Assembly: GCA_023079485.1 (NCBI GenBank)
Contig: CM041083.1
Span: 65,653,196 to 65,717,195, forward strand
Origin: Archilochus colubris
Taxonomy: Eukaryota > Chordata > Aves > Apodiformes > Trochilidae
Length of the DNA stretch: 64,000 nucleotides
Direction of reading: 5' to 3'
Shown here piece by piece: positions 13,137-24,489 of this stretch. Under the pieces are notes generated by a model that was given only the letters and a program-made list of their open reading frames with translations, made no database searches and had not been told where the DNA came from. The position numbers were made by a program, and so were the translations under genes. The stretch's first letter is position 1. Each line of letters begins with the position of its first letter.

Positions 13137-14545
13137 GGCCTCCAAACTTGAAACTCTGCCGACCGCTCATTGGGATCTCATCATTTCCTTACGCCTCCCA
13201 CTCCACAACAAGCACCATGTTGTTCTCCTCAGTATGTGTGCCCCAAGCCTCCAAGCTGACCATACAGAAGAAGTCAAATTCTACACCCACCTGCACTGCC
13301 TCCCCCAAAAGGTTCCTGCAGATGCTCAGATCATAATCCTTGATGACTTCAACACCGGAGTAGGAAAGAACTATGAAGCCTGGAAAGGAGTCCTGGGCAA
13401 GCATGGTGTAATGACAACGGACGTCTCCTGCTGGAGTTTTGTGCTGAGCAGCAGCTCACCATCACCAGCACTCTCTTCCAGCAGAAAGACAGCCTGAAGA
13501 CAACCTGGAAGCATCCTGGATCCAAGCACTGACACCTCACTGACTGTGTCTTAGTGTGCCAGAGAAATGTTGGCAATGTCCGTCCTAGCCGAGCAATGCC
13601 TGGTGCAGAATGTCCTACAGACCACTGCTTTGTGCCATGCAAACTTACCCTCTGCTTGAAGCCCAAACCTAGGAGGGGTGGCATCCCAGAGAAGAGGCTC
13701 AAAGTTAGCCATCTTCCAAAAGGAAGAGTGAGAAACAGCTTCCAGGTAAAGCTTCAAGCTGGACTTTTAGATCATCCCATAGCTCTCTCTCCTGAAGAGC
13801 TTTGGCAGCACATTAACAAGAGCATCCTGCAGTCCTCTGAAGAATCCCCAGGGTTCTCCTCAAAGAAAAACAAAGATTGCTTTGATGAAAATACCCAAGA
13901 GATCCAAGGTTTGTTGACAAAGAAGAGAACCGCTCACCAAGCACACCTTGCTCAGCCATCTTGCCATGTCAGAAAAGCAGCCTTTCCTCTGAATGCAGTG
14001 AGCTCCAACAGAAACTTGGAGACAGCCACAACAAGTGGTGGATCAGCCTGGCAGAAAAGACTGAACTGTGCAGGGTATGGACCCACAGGACACCAGGTCC
14101 AAAGCCCCCTACTCAGTGCAGATGGGCAAATGCTTCTGACAGATAAAACCTCCATCCTGACCCCATGGTCTGAACATTTTCAGACTCTCTTCAGAGTCAG
14201 CCGTGTAGTCCAAGGCTCAGCAATTCAGCACATTACACAACAACTGGTGAAAAACCAATTGGACACAGCCCCTACTTTGGGAGAGACTCATACAGCAGCT
14301 GAAAACTGGCAAGGCAGCTGGGGCTGATGGAATCCCCCCTGAAGTCTGGAAGCATGGAGGCAGAGAACTCCATGATCAATTTCACGAGCTCCTTGTGAGT
14401 TGTTGGGAAGAAGGGGTGCTACCACCAGATCTCTGTGGTGCAGTCATCATCACCCTGTACAAGAAGAAAGGAGAAAAGTCAAACTGCTCACACTACTGAG
14501 GTGTAACTCTGCTCTCCCTGACTGGAAAAATCCTTGGAAGAAGGC
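13137..14545 (+). mobile_element. Degenerate APE-type non-LTR retrotransposon (not CR1)
   Basis: Sense-strand frames encode pieces of an apurinic-like endonuclease and the start of a reverse transcriptase. EVKFYTHLHCLPQ precedes IIILDDFNTGVGKNYEAWKG (13337-13390), resembling the catalytic GDFNARVG motif with GD changed to DD. KTTWKHPGSKHWHLTD and PTDHCFVPCKL follow, resembling the MHPRSKHWHLIDYV and TDHRLV blocks. Later come EELWQHINKSILQSSEE, KNKDCFDENTQEIQ and, around 14300-14500, GKAAGADGIPPEVWK and LYKKKGEKSNCSHY. Frames break several times and most of the RT is missing. The motifs belong to the RTE/jockey-like group as I recall them. It is a different lineage from the CR1 copies elsewhere here and ends abruptly at the duplicated coiled-coil block. 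Confidence 0.75.
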
Positions 14546-14562
14546 TGTGGTTTTCACTGTAG

Positions 14563-17280
14563 GTGAGCACTCCGGATCTACTTTCCATGTGTCATCACCA
14601 GTGAAAAAAAGAGTCCTAAAGGAAGTGACAACTCTGGGGTGCAGGTATGTGAAGCCAAATATTTTGAATTAGAGTCTGGACTGGCAAGTGGCATGATAGA
14701 GTAAATTGCATTATACAGTAAGGTAAAGAAGAGTAACCAGAAAGTGACTAATGGTGATGGCAGAGTCCTGCAGAGGAAGGTTGTGTTACAGTCTGAAGTT
14801 GGGTAGTCGTCTTAGGATAAGGAAAAATCCTTGCCAGATGCTGGATATTTGTTGTTCTGCTGCTTTATTTTCAGCTGAGCAGTGTTCCTGCTGTGCAGAC
14901 AAACAATGCAGTCAAATGCTTTTTTTTTCCCCAAAGCAAAACGCATATTGAAGGGAAGAGGGAGATTTGTAACAGACAGATGTGTGTGATTAGACATGCC
15001 TGGTCTTCCCCTTTGTAAGAGAAAGCTCATGCAGGAAGCCCTGAAATTTGGTGCCCTTTGAAGCTTTCCCTGCCTCTGCAAAACATGTGTGTGTTTGGCC
15101 ATGTCAGGAAGTGTTTGGAAAGGCTTTTTTCTGAGGGCATTCATGAGGGGAATAGGGCAGGCATCCTGTTGGTGTTGGGCATCTGGGGCAGGGCTGGGCA
15201 GAGGGGTCTGGAGTCCTGTGTAACACCTCAGGGGAGAGTGGAGCACATTATTCCCACTTTGGGGACATGGTTGAGTGGTGTTGGTTTCCCAGTTGGACTG
15301 GAGGATCCTAGAGGTTTTTTCCAGCCTTACTGATTCTGTGGTTCTGTGATTCTGTCCATGCAGGAGGCATTGGCCCAGCTCCAGAGGGAAAGCCATTTAT
15401 TCCATCAGCTGCTGCACAGGGATGCTTTAATGACATTTTCCACAAACTCTGCTGAAAAGCAAGTTTCCACGCTGGAAAAGATGAGCAAGGAATTAAAGGC
15501 CAAGTGTGCTGGTTTAAGAGAACAAGTCTTAAACTGTGAGGCTGAAAAACTAAAGAAAAGGGAGGTAAAGGACACACGTTTTGCAGTGTTGAAGGCTCTA
15601 TGTTCTGCTGTTCATTTCTGCCTTCTGTCTTTTGGGACCTGCCTGTTCCTCACAAAAGTCAATTTCAGCCACTAAGCTTTCTCTTCTCTATTTTGTGATG
15701 TGCAGCAATCTTTAAATTTCTTCTGTGTGGCTGTGTTAGGCTAATTAACTGGTCAGAAGACTGATTAGAATGTTGAAGTTTTTTTCTGCAAATTCTACCA
15801 GTCCCAGGCAGAGCAAAGATTTAAAAGTTGCTGTACCCATTTTGTTACTTTTTATTTTCTGGAAAACAGGAACCAGTCCTGTTGAGTCATTAGACACTGG
15901 TGTGCTGTTTGTCTGTGAATAGTGATGTGCACAGTGCTTTAAAATTCCATTTCTTTCTTCCTCTCAACCCCAGAGTGTTTGAGTGAGGTGAATACCTGCT
16001 TGTGTCAGATATAACCACCTTATTCTTCATTTTTCAGTTTCTTGAAGAGGGAAGAGGGGGAAGAACTCCAGCAGTGCTGTCAATGGTTTTCCCTTGGGAA
16101 AAACTTTGTATTCCTGGTGCCAAAATACCAGGTTCCTTTGGGAGATGGTAGTTGTGTGGGTGGCTGGAGGAAAGGAGGGCCTGTCCAGATTTATGAGAGT
16201 TGTTACTCTAAAATTAACTTGGTATTAATTTCATGTATTAATTTAATTTAATTGATATTAATTTAATGTATTAATTTAATTGTTTGTAGAATGCAGAAAG
16301 AGACCCAAGAACCATCTCATACACCTTTAGTCACCAGAGTAATATCTGCAGTCAACCTGTGGTTTTGCATCAAACAGATTGCTTTGAGTTTTGTTAAAAA
16401 AATAACATGATTCAGTGTATGCTGGTGTAGTGTTCAAAAAGTATAATATTATCTATAATATATAATATATTATTTGTTTATGTATTAAGAGAAATCTCCA
16501 TGAGCTGCTCCATGAGTTTGGAGGGGCTGAGTGCTGGTGGCAGGCAAAATTTTCCTACTTTCTGAATTCAAGGCAGTTGTAACTGTATAATCAAATAAGT
16601 TAAAGACAGAATTCATGTCCTTATAACTTCTTTCATGCTCATCTAACCATTTCATTTAGTGTCAGAGAGCTGACATTAAAAAGCTGTCTGTGGCAGAAGC
16701 TTCACTGGAAGTTGCTACGAGGCGCTGCAGGAACCTGGAGGAAGCCAACCTGGGCTTGGAAAAAACAATGGGAGAGGCAAAATCCAAGGTAGATGAAGTT
16801 GTCCCAAAATTCCAGAGCAAACTCCACTCACAGATTGCTTTGAAGCTTTAGTGCTGAGCAGTCCCAAGTCTTGGTAACTCTTGCAGGTTTGACTGCTGTG
16901 ATACAGGCTCCCCAAAACCCTTCAGGTCAAATGGGTTTGGTCATTCCTAATCTGTTCCTGCCAGAGAGAATTCTTTGTGTCTGAATGTTTCAGAACTGAT
17001 GAAAAAAAAAAAGGAAAAGCCAACAGAAAGCTTGGTGGAAGGTGGCAGAACACACGTGGAAGTGGCTGCAAATCCAGTTCACCATTCAGCTCACCTGGGA
17101 CATCCTGGTTCTGAACAGAAGTCCAAGTCCAGTAGGAAGCATCCCCAGCTCACCCATAGGAGCAGAACCATTGATGAACAGGATTTCCTCTTCTGCAGTC
17201 AGGGTAAACATTTTGAAATCCCATCCTCAGCTACTGCTGAAGAGCATCTGTAAGCAAGGTTGTGCTTTTAGCCTAAAGTT
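14563..17280 (+). pseudogene. ANKRD26-like coiled-coil gene, degraded partial copy 2
   Basis: Three exons match copy 1: 14563-14644, 15364-15564 and 16660-16788. The first has lost four bases relative to copy 1 (86 versus 82 nt), throwing the frame after KKRVLKE. The second is open (KELKAKCAGLREQVLNCEAE) but 54 nt shorter than its partner. The third keeps EASLEVATRRCRNLEEANLG but has lost its first portion. A stretch near 17205-17265 resembles the donor side of the copy-1 exon ending at 11777, so the intervening exons have been deleted. A short possible exon (ELDEFISEEV, 17761-17790) lies beyond. Frame loss and missing exons argue for a pseudogene. Confidence 0.7.
16200..16490. repeat. AT-rich low-complexity patch
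   Basis: Runs of TTAATTTAATT and ATATAATATATTAT in an intron of copy 2. There is no coding or RNA signal. Confidence 0.7.
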
Positions 17281-18695
17281 ACAACTCCTTTGAAGGGATT
17301 ACTCCTGGTGTAACTCCTCCTCATCCCAACACAACATCTAGGTGTGCTAGGGGTGAAAAGTTTGGGTTTGGAGGGCTGTTTCCCAAGAGTGCCCAGAAAC
17401 CAAAGATGATGCCACAGGATCTTCCTAGCTAAGCTTTAAATTAAATTTTCCTATCTAGGCTGTATGACTATAATAAATAAGTCTGCAATAAATCTCATTT
17501 TATACTTCAATGTAGAAGATCCACTGTGTGTAGGAGGCATTTGGGTTTTTATGGGGTTCTCCTGGAGGAGCTGTGAATTTGGTCACTGCTCTCCCTTTAG
17601 TCCTGGAGAGAGGGCCCTTACCTACACTCTGCTGGTTTATGGCCTCACTTGTTTGGCCCTTGGAGTTTTTGTCTGGTTTTGTGTGGATTGGAAGAAGGTT
17701 TTAGAATGTTTTAGGATCTTGCACTCCTGTTAATGGGATATTTTCTGGATACAAGCAGGAACTGGATGAGTTCATCTCTGAAGAAGTTGGTAAGAAGAAG
17801 ATGGTAAGATGAAGAACAAGGTAAGGTGTCATGTTAGAGGTAGGAAAAATATAACTGCTCCTAACTCTTAAAAAGAACATCTTGAAAGCTGTTTAGTTCC
17901 TTGCTAAGCACAGGGGTTTTTTTCTGCTCTCTTTACACAGAAACTTTCTGCTTACAAAATGCTCTTTAAGCGCTTGCCTGAAAAAAACCGCCCCAAAACT
18001 CACAAGAACAAAGAAAAGTGACCCATTTCCTCCCCACAGATCCACTTGGCTTCAGCTGAAGTCATCTTTGCCTGGACTTAATCCTCAATCCCAACCAGAA
18101 AAGGAGCCCCGCAGAGTTTCATAGCCCTGAGCCATCACTTCTCCAGCACAGGCCCATAACACAAATGCTGTTAGTTCTTGGGCTTTGCTGTCCCTTACTC
18201 ATTGCTTGTGTTTGTAGCTCCTCTGTGTCAGTCTTTTTTTTTTTTGCATAGGCAAGAAGAGGCTGATCAGTGAGAAAAGTTACCCTATTTTTTAGAGAAA
18301 AATCACTCAGTATTGTTCAGGCAAAGGAGCTGAATTGTTGTCATCCATGGCATCAGACATGTTCTGTGATGTCCAAGAGGGAATTGCAGCTATTTTGTAA
18401 TGATTCCTCCAAAGTCACAGCTTTGCAGGAAGCCCCTGAGCCCATTTCCTTCTGTTTCTGTCTGCTTTTAATCACAGAGAGTGTTCAGCTCTGGCTTCGT
18501 AGCCGTAATGTTCTGACAGTGACCTCTTTGCCCCTCTCTCCTGTAAAAGTAACACCAGGAATCTTGTCTCTTTTCTCCCCAGACACTGATGAACTTTAAA
18601 CTACATCCTTGGGAGCTTATTCCATATCTTGTGATGGATCAGAAGAGATGAAAATATGTTTCTGTCAGTCTGAATAAATGTTCTGAGTCTGTTGG
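17281..18695. other. Spacer without a supportable gene
   Basis: Ordinary unique-looking DNA. Apart from the weak candidate exon at 17761-17790, open frames are short and unsupported. Confidence 0.4.
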
Positions 18696-18734
18696 ATGGA
18701 TGACAGCCCTGGTGCCCTTCCCTGGTGGTTTTTT

Positions 18735-19225
18735 GATGCGTAGCCCTCTCCCTCTTCCCCTTCCCTTTTCCCTCCTCTCACATTCCCTTCCCTCCCCTCC
18801 CCCTCTCCCTCTCCCTCTCCTTTCTCTCCCTATCTCTTCCCTTTCTTCCCCTGCCTCTGTGCCTCTCGCCTTTCTTCCACTTCCTTCCCCCTCTCCACTC
18901 CTCTTCTGCGTAATCCTCTCCCTCTCCCCTTTCCCCTTTTTCCCTTTCCCCCTTTCCACCTTTCTCTTTCTGCTTCTCCTTTCTCCTCCCTCTTTCCTCT
19001 TTCCCCTTCCTCTCCCATTCCCCCCTCTCCCATTACCCCACTTCCATTACCCCACCCCCCCTTTTCCTTCCCTTCCTCCCCTCCTTTCCCCTCCCTTTCT
19101 CCCCCCCTTTCCCCTCCCTTTTCTCTTCCCCTCCTCTTTCTTCTTCCCTTTCCCCTCCCCTTTCCCCTCTCCTTTAAAATCCCGTATCCCCTCTCTCCCC
19201 TTCTCTTTCCTCTTCTTCCCTCCCC
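18735..19225. repeat. Polypyrimidine (CT-rich) tract
   Basis: Nearly 500 bases almost free of purines on the + strand, built from TCCCTTTCC/CTCCCT variants. Mirror-like pyrimidine tracts of this length can adopt triplex (H-DNA) structure. The long open frames on either strand come from low complexity. Confidence 0.9.
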
Positions 19226-19227
19226 TG

Positions 19228-19742
19228 TGTGAAAAATACGAGTTTAAAATTGTAGTTTATTGTTTTGTTGAGTGTATCTTTCAGTTTCATAATGTTTGTT
19301 TGGTCAGTTTGTTGAGGCGGTTTGTTGTGTCCTGTTGTTTTGGGGTGTATTTGTAAGTGTATGTTTAAGGAACAAAAGCCAGACAAACAGGAGGAGTGGC
19401 CGACTGCAGGGGCCCGCGAAACAGGGACGTGACATGAAACCATTCCCCTCAGCAGCAGAGCGAAGCCCGCGAAACGTGAAACCGTTCCCATCGGCAACAG
19501 AGAGAAGCCCGGGAAGCGAGAACCAGTGCTGGGAGAGCCCGCGGTTTGGGAACCAATGATGAACTGATGGGAGACTGAGGGGAAGGGCTTTGTGAAAAGT
19601 ATAAAGGGCCGGCTTCACCTTATTGAAGGTGCGAGCCGGTGGTGGGGCTGCGGCTCCCCCGGCCGCCCAGCGTGCTGCAGCACGCTGCTTTACTTACATC
19701 TCTCTCAATAAAAAGTTTTGAATCATGTCAGCGTTTTTGACA
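19228..19742 (+). repeat. 5' LTR of the endogenous retrovirus
   Basis: Starts TGTGAAAAATACG and ends TTTTTGACA. It contains a TATA-like GTATAAAGGG near 19600 and a polyadenylation-type AATAAAAAG near 19708. A close second copy begins at 21737. Confidence 0.9.
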
Positions 19743-19745
19743 AAT

Positions 19746-19763
19746 TGGTGCCGTGACTCGGAT
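19746..19763 (+). promoter_or_regulatory. Retroviral primer-binding site (tRNA-His type)
   Basis: TGGTGCCGTGACTCGGAT lies three bases after the LTR end. It matches the 18-nt primer site recalled for tRNA-His-primed retroviruses, assigned from memory of the class. Confidence 0.85.
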
Positions 19764-20029
19764 CCTGAGACTCTGTGCTGCGAAACTTTTCTCCTGGGTG
19801 GGCGCCCCATTCGCATTTTTGCGAGTGGACCTGGGGTTTAGCTCAGTGCCATAGATCTCAGAGATCATACCGAGAATCGAGAGAGATGTAAGTAAAAAAA
19901 TTTTGTAGGATCCTCCCGTAAATCATGTGCATGAAGACCCCGGGCAAAGACTCGCAGGAGACGAGTGAGTATTAAGGTGTTCTGTCCGGTTGGGGAGGGT
20001 TTCCCCTGGCTGCGGAGGATTATTTTCCT

Positions 20030-20480
20030 CCAGCCAGGGATGGTTTCCTCTGGCCGGTGTCCGGCCAGTGATGCCTCCGGCCGGTGCTGTGCTCGGCCGG
20101 GGATGGTTTCCTCCGGCCGGTGTCCAGCCGGGGATGGTTTTCCCTCGGTCTGGGGTTTCTGAGCCGGGGACGGTTTCCTCCGGCCGGTGTCCGACTGCGG
20201 ATGGCTTTCCCTCGGTCTGGGGTTCCTCAGGCCGGGGACGGTTTCCTCCGGCCGGTGTTTGGCCGAGGATGGTTTCTCTGGCCGGTCTCCGGCCGGGGAC
20301 GGTATTCCCTCGGTCTGGGGCTCCTCAGGCCAGGGACGGTATTCCTTCGGTCTGGGAGAAATATTTTCTTCCAGCCGGGGACGGATTCCTCCGGCTCTTC
20401 CAGACAGGGACGGTTTTCCCTCGGCTTGGGAGGTTTATTTTTCTCCAGCCGGGGAGGGTTTGGCTCCTCCAGTTGAGGGG
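20030..20480 (+). repeat. GC-rich tandem repeat in the retroviral leader
   Basis: Imperfect repeats of GGCCGGGGACGGTTTCCTC alternating with CCCTCGGTCTGGGG. Every frame reads as a repetitive R/G/F/P peptide, so the open frames are a by-product of the repeat. Confidence 0.85.
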
Positions 20481-20744
20481 GGACCGGTTCCCAAGGTGCG
20501 CCTGATTGAGATTTGAGTGAGTGAGACGTCCTGCAGGGCGAAGCGAGTGCGGACCTCCTTGTAGTGCGGTTCTCAGAGCCCGCGAGGGACTGAGCCACGA
20601 ACGGAGGGAAGCGTTTGAATTGTATGAAAGAAGGTACCTTGGAGGATGGGCCAAGAGGAGAGTGGGCCCATGTTTGAGATGTTTCCCCTGATGGCTCATT
20701 GGGGCTCGTGTTGGGGTGCTGGGGGATTTCTCCCAGGAACAAAA

Positions 20745-20975
20745 GTTAGGTGGCAGCGGCGCGGCCGTCGCCGGGGTCGGCACACGGTTCCGCCGAGGAC
20801 TGGCCCTGGGGACTGCCCCGGGCCGGCGCCCCGCCTCGGCCGGCGCCTAAACGAGTGCAGCGGCAGTGGTGGCGGCGCGCCCGTCGCTGGGGTTGGCACG
20901 CGGTTCCGCCAAGGAGTGGTCCTGGGGACTGCCCCGGGCTGGCGCCCTGCCTCGGCCGGTGCCTAAACGAGGGCC
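20745..20975 (+). repeat. Two ~115-bp tandem copies in the retroviral interior
   Basis: The block GGCGGCGCG...CGGTTCCGCC...CTCGGCCGG...CCTAAACGAG occurs twice, starting near 20749 and 20864, with scattered substitutions. It may be a duplicated leader element. Confidence 0.85.
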
Positions 20976-21736
20976 AAAAGAAAAAAAAAAAAACAAAACC
21001 CTGCCAAATGACTAGAAAGATTGCAGACACAGCTCTTGGTCGCGGCAGAGAGAGAGAAAAACAAACAAACAAAAAACCCCGTAACTTTGAGGTTTTGTTA
21101 TGCGCGTTCCTTGATTGTCGACTTAAAGGGCGGGTTAAACGGTGCCCCCTTTCACGGGAAGGGAGGATTGGAGGCTGTTAATTTAAGGGTTGTTGGAGCC
21201 CTGTATGTCTCCCCGGAACACAAGAAATCTGCCTTAATTTCTTAAGCCTTCCTAAAATTTTTGGTTGTAGATCTGTTAAGAGTTTGCTTTTTCTGTTTTT
21301 AAGAATCGCCTCCGATATTATAAGCAATCTGTTATAGAACTTTGTAAATCCCGTGGTTGTGATTGTGGATCTTTCTTTTGTGATTACTCTGTTAAATTGT
21401 TGTGTGGATTGCACCTAATCGTGTCCAGGATAAGACACAAATTAAGCTCACCCCAGGAGCCGGGTAAATTGTCCTGTATCCCTTGAAGAGTGCTGCTTGC
21501 TGCTGAGAAGATGGCATTCCCTGGCGTTCCTTGCCAAGGAACGGCCGGCGGAGAGGCAGAACAGTACATGTGGTGGGGAATCACAGGATGGAGGTTGTAA
21601 TACAGGTAGAATCCTATTGGTGCCCTGTTGTGTATGTGGGTAGGCCTTATTGCAACTATCCTGGACATTATTACTGTGCGTATTGGGGTTGTCCTGACAT
21701 TCCTGCAACAAAACAATGAAAATTGAAAGGGGCGAT

Positions 21737-23077
21737 TGTGAAAAAATACGGGTTTAAAATTGTAGTTTATTGTTTTGTTGAGTGTATCTTTCAGTTTTAA
21801 TAATGTTTGTTTGGCCAGTTTGTTGAGGCGGTTTGTTGTGTCCTGTTGTTTTGGGGTGTATTTGTAAGTGTATGTTTAAGGAACAAAAGCCAGACAAACA
21901 GGAGGAGTGTCCGACTGCAGGGGCCCGCGAAACAGGGACGTGACATGAAACCATTCCCCTCAGCAGCAGAGCGAAGCCCGCGAAACGTGAAACCGTTCCC
22001 ATCGGCAACAGAGAGAAGCCCGGGAAGCGAGAACCAGTGCTGGGAGAGCCCTTGGGATGGGAACCAATGATGAACTGATGGGAGACTGAGGGGAAGGGCT
22101 TTGTGAAAAGTATAAAAGGCCGGCTTCACCTTATTGAAGGCGCGAGCCGGTGGTGGGGCTGCAGCTCCCCCGGCCGCCCAGCGTGCTTGTCCTGGTTTGG
22201 GCCAGGATAAAGGTGATTTTCTGTTTTGTACTTTTACTTTTAGCTAAGTCTCTTGTAAGTAGTTGCACTTGCTGAAATTAACAGCAAGTTTCTCAGACAG
22301 TGTGTGCTTCTAGGATTGATAACACTTGATGTTTATAGTTACTGCTAGAGACTGGTGTGCAGAGCCAAGGACACTGCTCAGCTCTGAGGAAAACATTTTA
22401 CCATCCAGGAGGATACAGAGGTCCCACCTGAGCCCTCCTTTGGGGAGGAACAGACAAGATAGATGCCAGAATTGACCAAACAGAGGATTCCATCCCATAT
22501 ACGTCACACTCAGTATAAATTGGAGGCATCACGAGGGCCGAGCCAGATCTTTTCCGGATTTCCAGATTTCCAGACTTCTGGATTTCCTGATTTCCCTTCC
22601 TCCTTTCCTTCACCTGGCATCCTGGAAGGATCCCGTCCGTTCGTCTGCCTGTGCTCCTGATCCGTGCCAGCCCATATCTGTGTGTTCCTGCCTCCGGTTC
22701 CCGACTGCTGCCAACTCCAGGAGTCCAGCCTGGACTTTCCCAGAGCTGCCCTACAGCCTCGGTGGTGACGTGAGAGTTATTGGGGAAAGGAGGGAGGAAT
22801 GTGGTTTCCATTTTCCTGTATATTTGTATAGATTTAGTAATTTTTCCTATTTATCATTACTGTTTCATTAAAGTTGTGTAGTTTATTTTCCAACCCATAA
22901 GTCTCTCTCCCTTATTCTCTCTCCTTTCTTTATCAAGGAGAGAGAGAGATTAATAGAGAGCGTCTGTTATTCAGTTTAATCGCCGGGCCAGTGTTAAACC
23001 GTGACAGTGCTGCAGCACGCTGCTTTACTTACATCTCTCTCAATGAAAAGTTTTGAATCATGTCAGCGTTTTTGACA
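21737..23077 (+). repeat. 3' LTR of the endogenous retrovirus, split by a solo LTR
   Basis: The left part (21737-22187) and right part (23007-23077) together reconstitute the 5' LTR order, with a foreign 819-bp LTR between. The two LTRs of this provirus differ by few substitutions in the shared part. Confidence 0.85.
22188..23006. mobile_element. Solo LTR (TGTCCTGG...GTGACA family), nested
   Basis: Begins TGTCCTGGTTTGGGCCAGG and ends AAACCGTGACA. It is flanked by the perfect 5-bp direct repeat GTGCT (22183-22187 and 23007-23011), so it inserted into the already formed retroviral 3' LTR. A second member lies at 33568-34367. A five-base duplication suits ERVL-like or alpharetrovirus-like integrases, but the family is not named here. 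Confidence 0.92.
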
Positions 23078-23518
23078 CCCATTTGGTAATTGTTTTGCTT
23101 TTTTGCTGAATGTCAACATTGTCACTGATGCCTGTCCCTCATTTCTATCATTTCTGACAGAAAATGTTGTCTAATAGCTTTTCAGTTGTCCCAGCCCCTC
23201 CACTCTTGCTTCTTCATGCCCTGCAGTCTGCCAGCTTAAATAATCTGTACCTAATGACACAGCCTTGGATCCTCTCTGTACCTTCAGCACAGGCTGGGAG
23301 GGGTCCTGGTGGGCACCAAATTGATCATGAGCCAGCAATGTGTCCTAGGTTCCAAGAAGGAATCTGGTCTGCTGGGCTGAGAGATACTGGGCTTTCCAGT
23401 ATAAAATTCCACCCAAAATTCCATCTCTTACTTCCTTTGATAAAATGCAAAGCTTGGAAAATTTTTCCTTGTGCCTGTGTTTAACTTTTGTCTTTTTCCT
23501 TCCCCATCCTGCTTCCAG

Positions 23519-24489
23519 GGAAGCATATGCCAGAGGAAAGAAGGAAAAGCATTTCTATTTGTCCAAAGAGCCCTTCTCCTCTGATGATGATGATCCCATA
23601 CCTATTCTTGTGCCCTATTTGCAAAGCCCTCCTGGCTGATGGAGCTTTTATTCCCTGCTGTGGGAACAGTTATTGTGAGGAATGTAAGTGTTCCTTGCAT
23701 GTTTGTTAATTCAAAACAATCCCATCTGACCTTCTGAGAGCAGAAACAGAAGATAACAGAGTTGCTTTGTTTCCAGTTCTCTTTATTCTGAAGGATGCTT
23801 CTTACAGAAAGGGGAAAATAAGCAGAAAGCTCTTTTCCCTTTTCATGTGTCTGGTTAAATCCCCTTTACACACAGAAGGAGGAGTATGAGCAGAGTGTGT
23901 AATTGTGCAGGTGATGACAGTCTTAGATATCAAACTATTTTGTCCACAGCCCTTTCTCTTCTGTAAGACTACTCTGGTGACTTACTGCTGACTAGAAAAA
24001 AACAAAACAAACCCACCACTATTTAATATTTAAATAGTTTAATATTTAATCCTTCAGAACTCAGGGTGTTTTCCTGATCACTGTTTTATTCCCTAACCTT
24101 GACGTTGGTGACTTCAGCTCTACTGGACAGTGGGAAGAAGACTAGATAAAAGATCAAGGCACAGCCTAACCCCATCATCAGATATGACAACAGTGAAATA
24201 CCAAAACCCTGTGGTTATTTGGGACATACTAGAAATTTTTTTTACACTGTTGAACAATTATATCTTCATGCTCTCCACTCAAGATCTTACTCACCCTTTA
24301 ACTATATACGTGTTTTTTACAATTGATTAGAACTCCAGAATTTCCCTCCTTTCTTTAAAAACCATTTTGATGATTCTAATTCTACACAGGTATTAGAACA
24401 GCATTACTGGAGACTGAGGAACATACCTGCCCAGCCTGTCAGCAGAGGTTTCTCCTGATGCTCCAGTTGCCAACAAGTGCTTACCCCAG
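23519..24489 (+). pseudogene. RBBP6-like RING-finger fragment, two exons with frameshifts
   Basis: Exon 23519-23683 starts EAYARGKKEKHFYLSKEPF, an acidic run and DDPIP, then switches frame to a RING core, FLCPICKALLADG and IPCCGNSYCEEC. A proper GTAAGT donor follows. Exon 24390-24489 joins in phase as CIRTALLETEEHTCPACQQ, then loses frame again; the residual frame reads EVSPDAPVANKC. This order matches the RBBP6 RING/U-box region (an E3 ligase and mRNA 3'-processing factor) as I recall it. Two independent frame breaks in 265 coding bases indicate a pseudogene. The retained intron shows it arose by DNA duplication, not retroposition. No DWNN domain or downstream exons were found. Confidence 0.8.

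Larger units (their letters stand above)
19228..23077 (+). mobile_element. Decayed endogenous retrovirus with paired LTRs
   Basis: A 5' LTR (19228-19742) and a matching 3' LTR (starting 21737, ending 23077, interrupted at 22188-23006) enclose about 2 kb of internal sequence. A primer-binding site follows the 5' LTR, and a purine-rich AAAATTGAAAGGGG tract precedes the 3' LTR at about 21716-21732. The interior is far too short for gag-pol-env and has no open retroviral gene. It consists of a GC-rich leader with tandem repeats plus a short distal piece (21500-21720) that might be the tail of an old gene but cannot be identified. The copy is non-coding. No clear target-site duplication is visible at the outer ends. 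Confidence 0.85.

Noticed and set aside
18700..19356. 218-codon leucine/proline/serine frame
   Set aside because: By-product of the polypyrimidine tract; low complexity in every frame.
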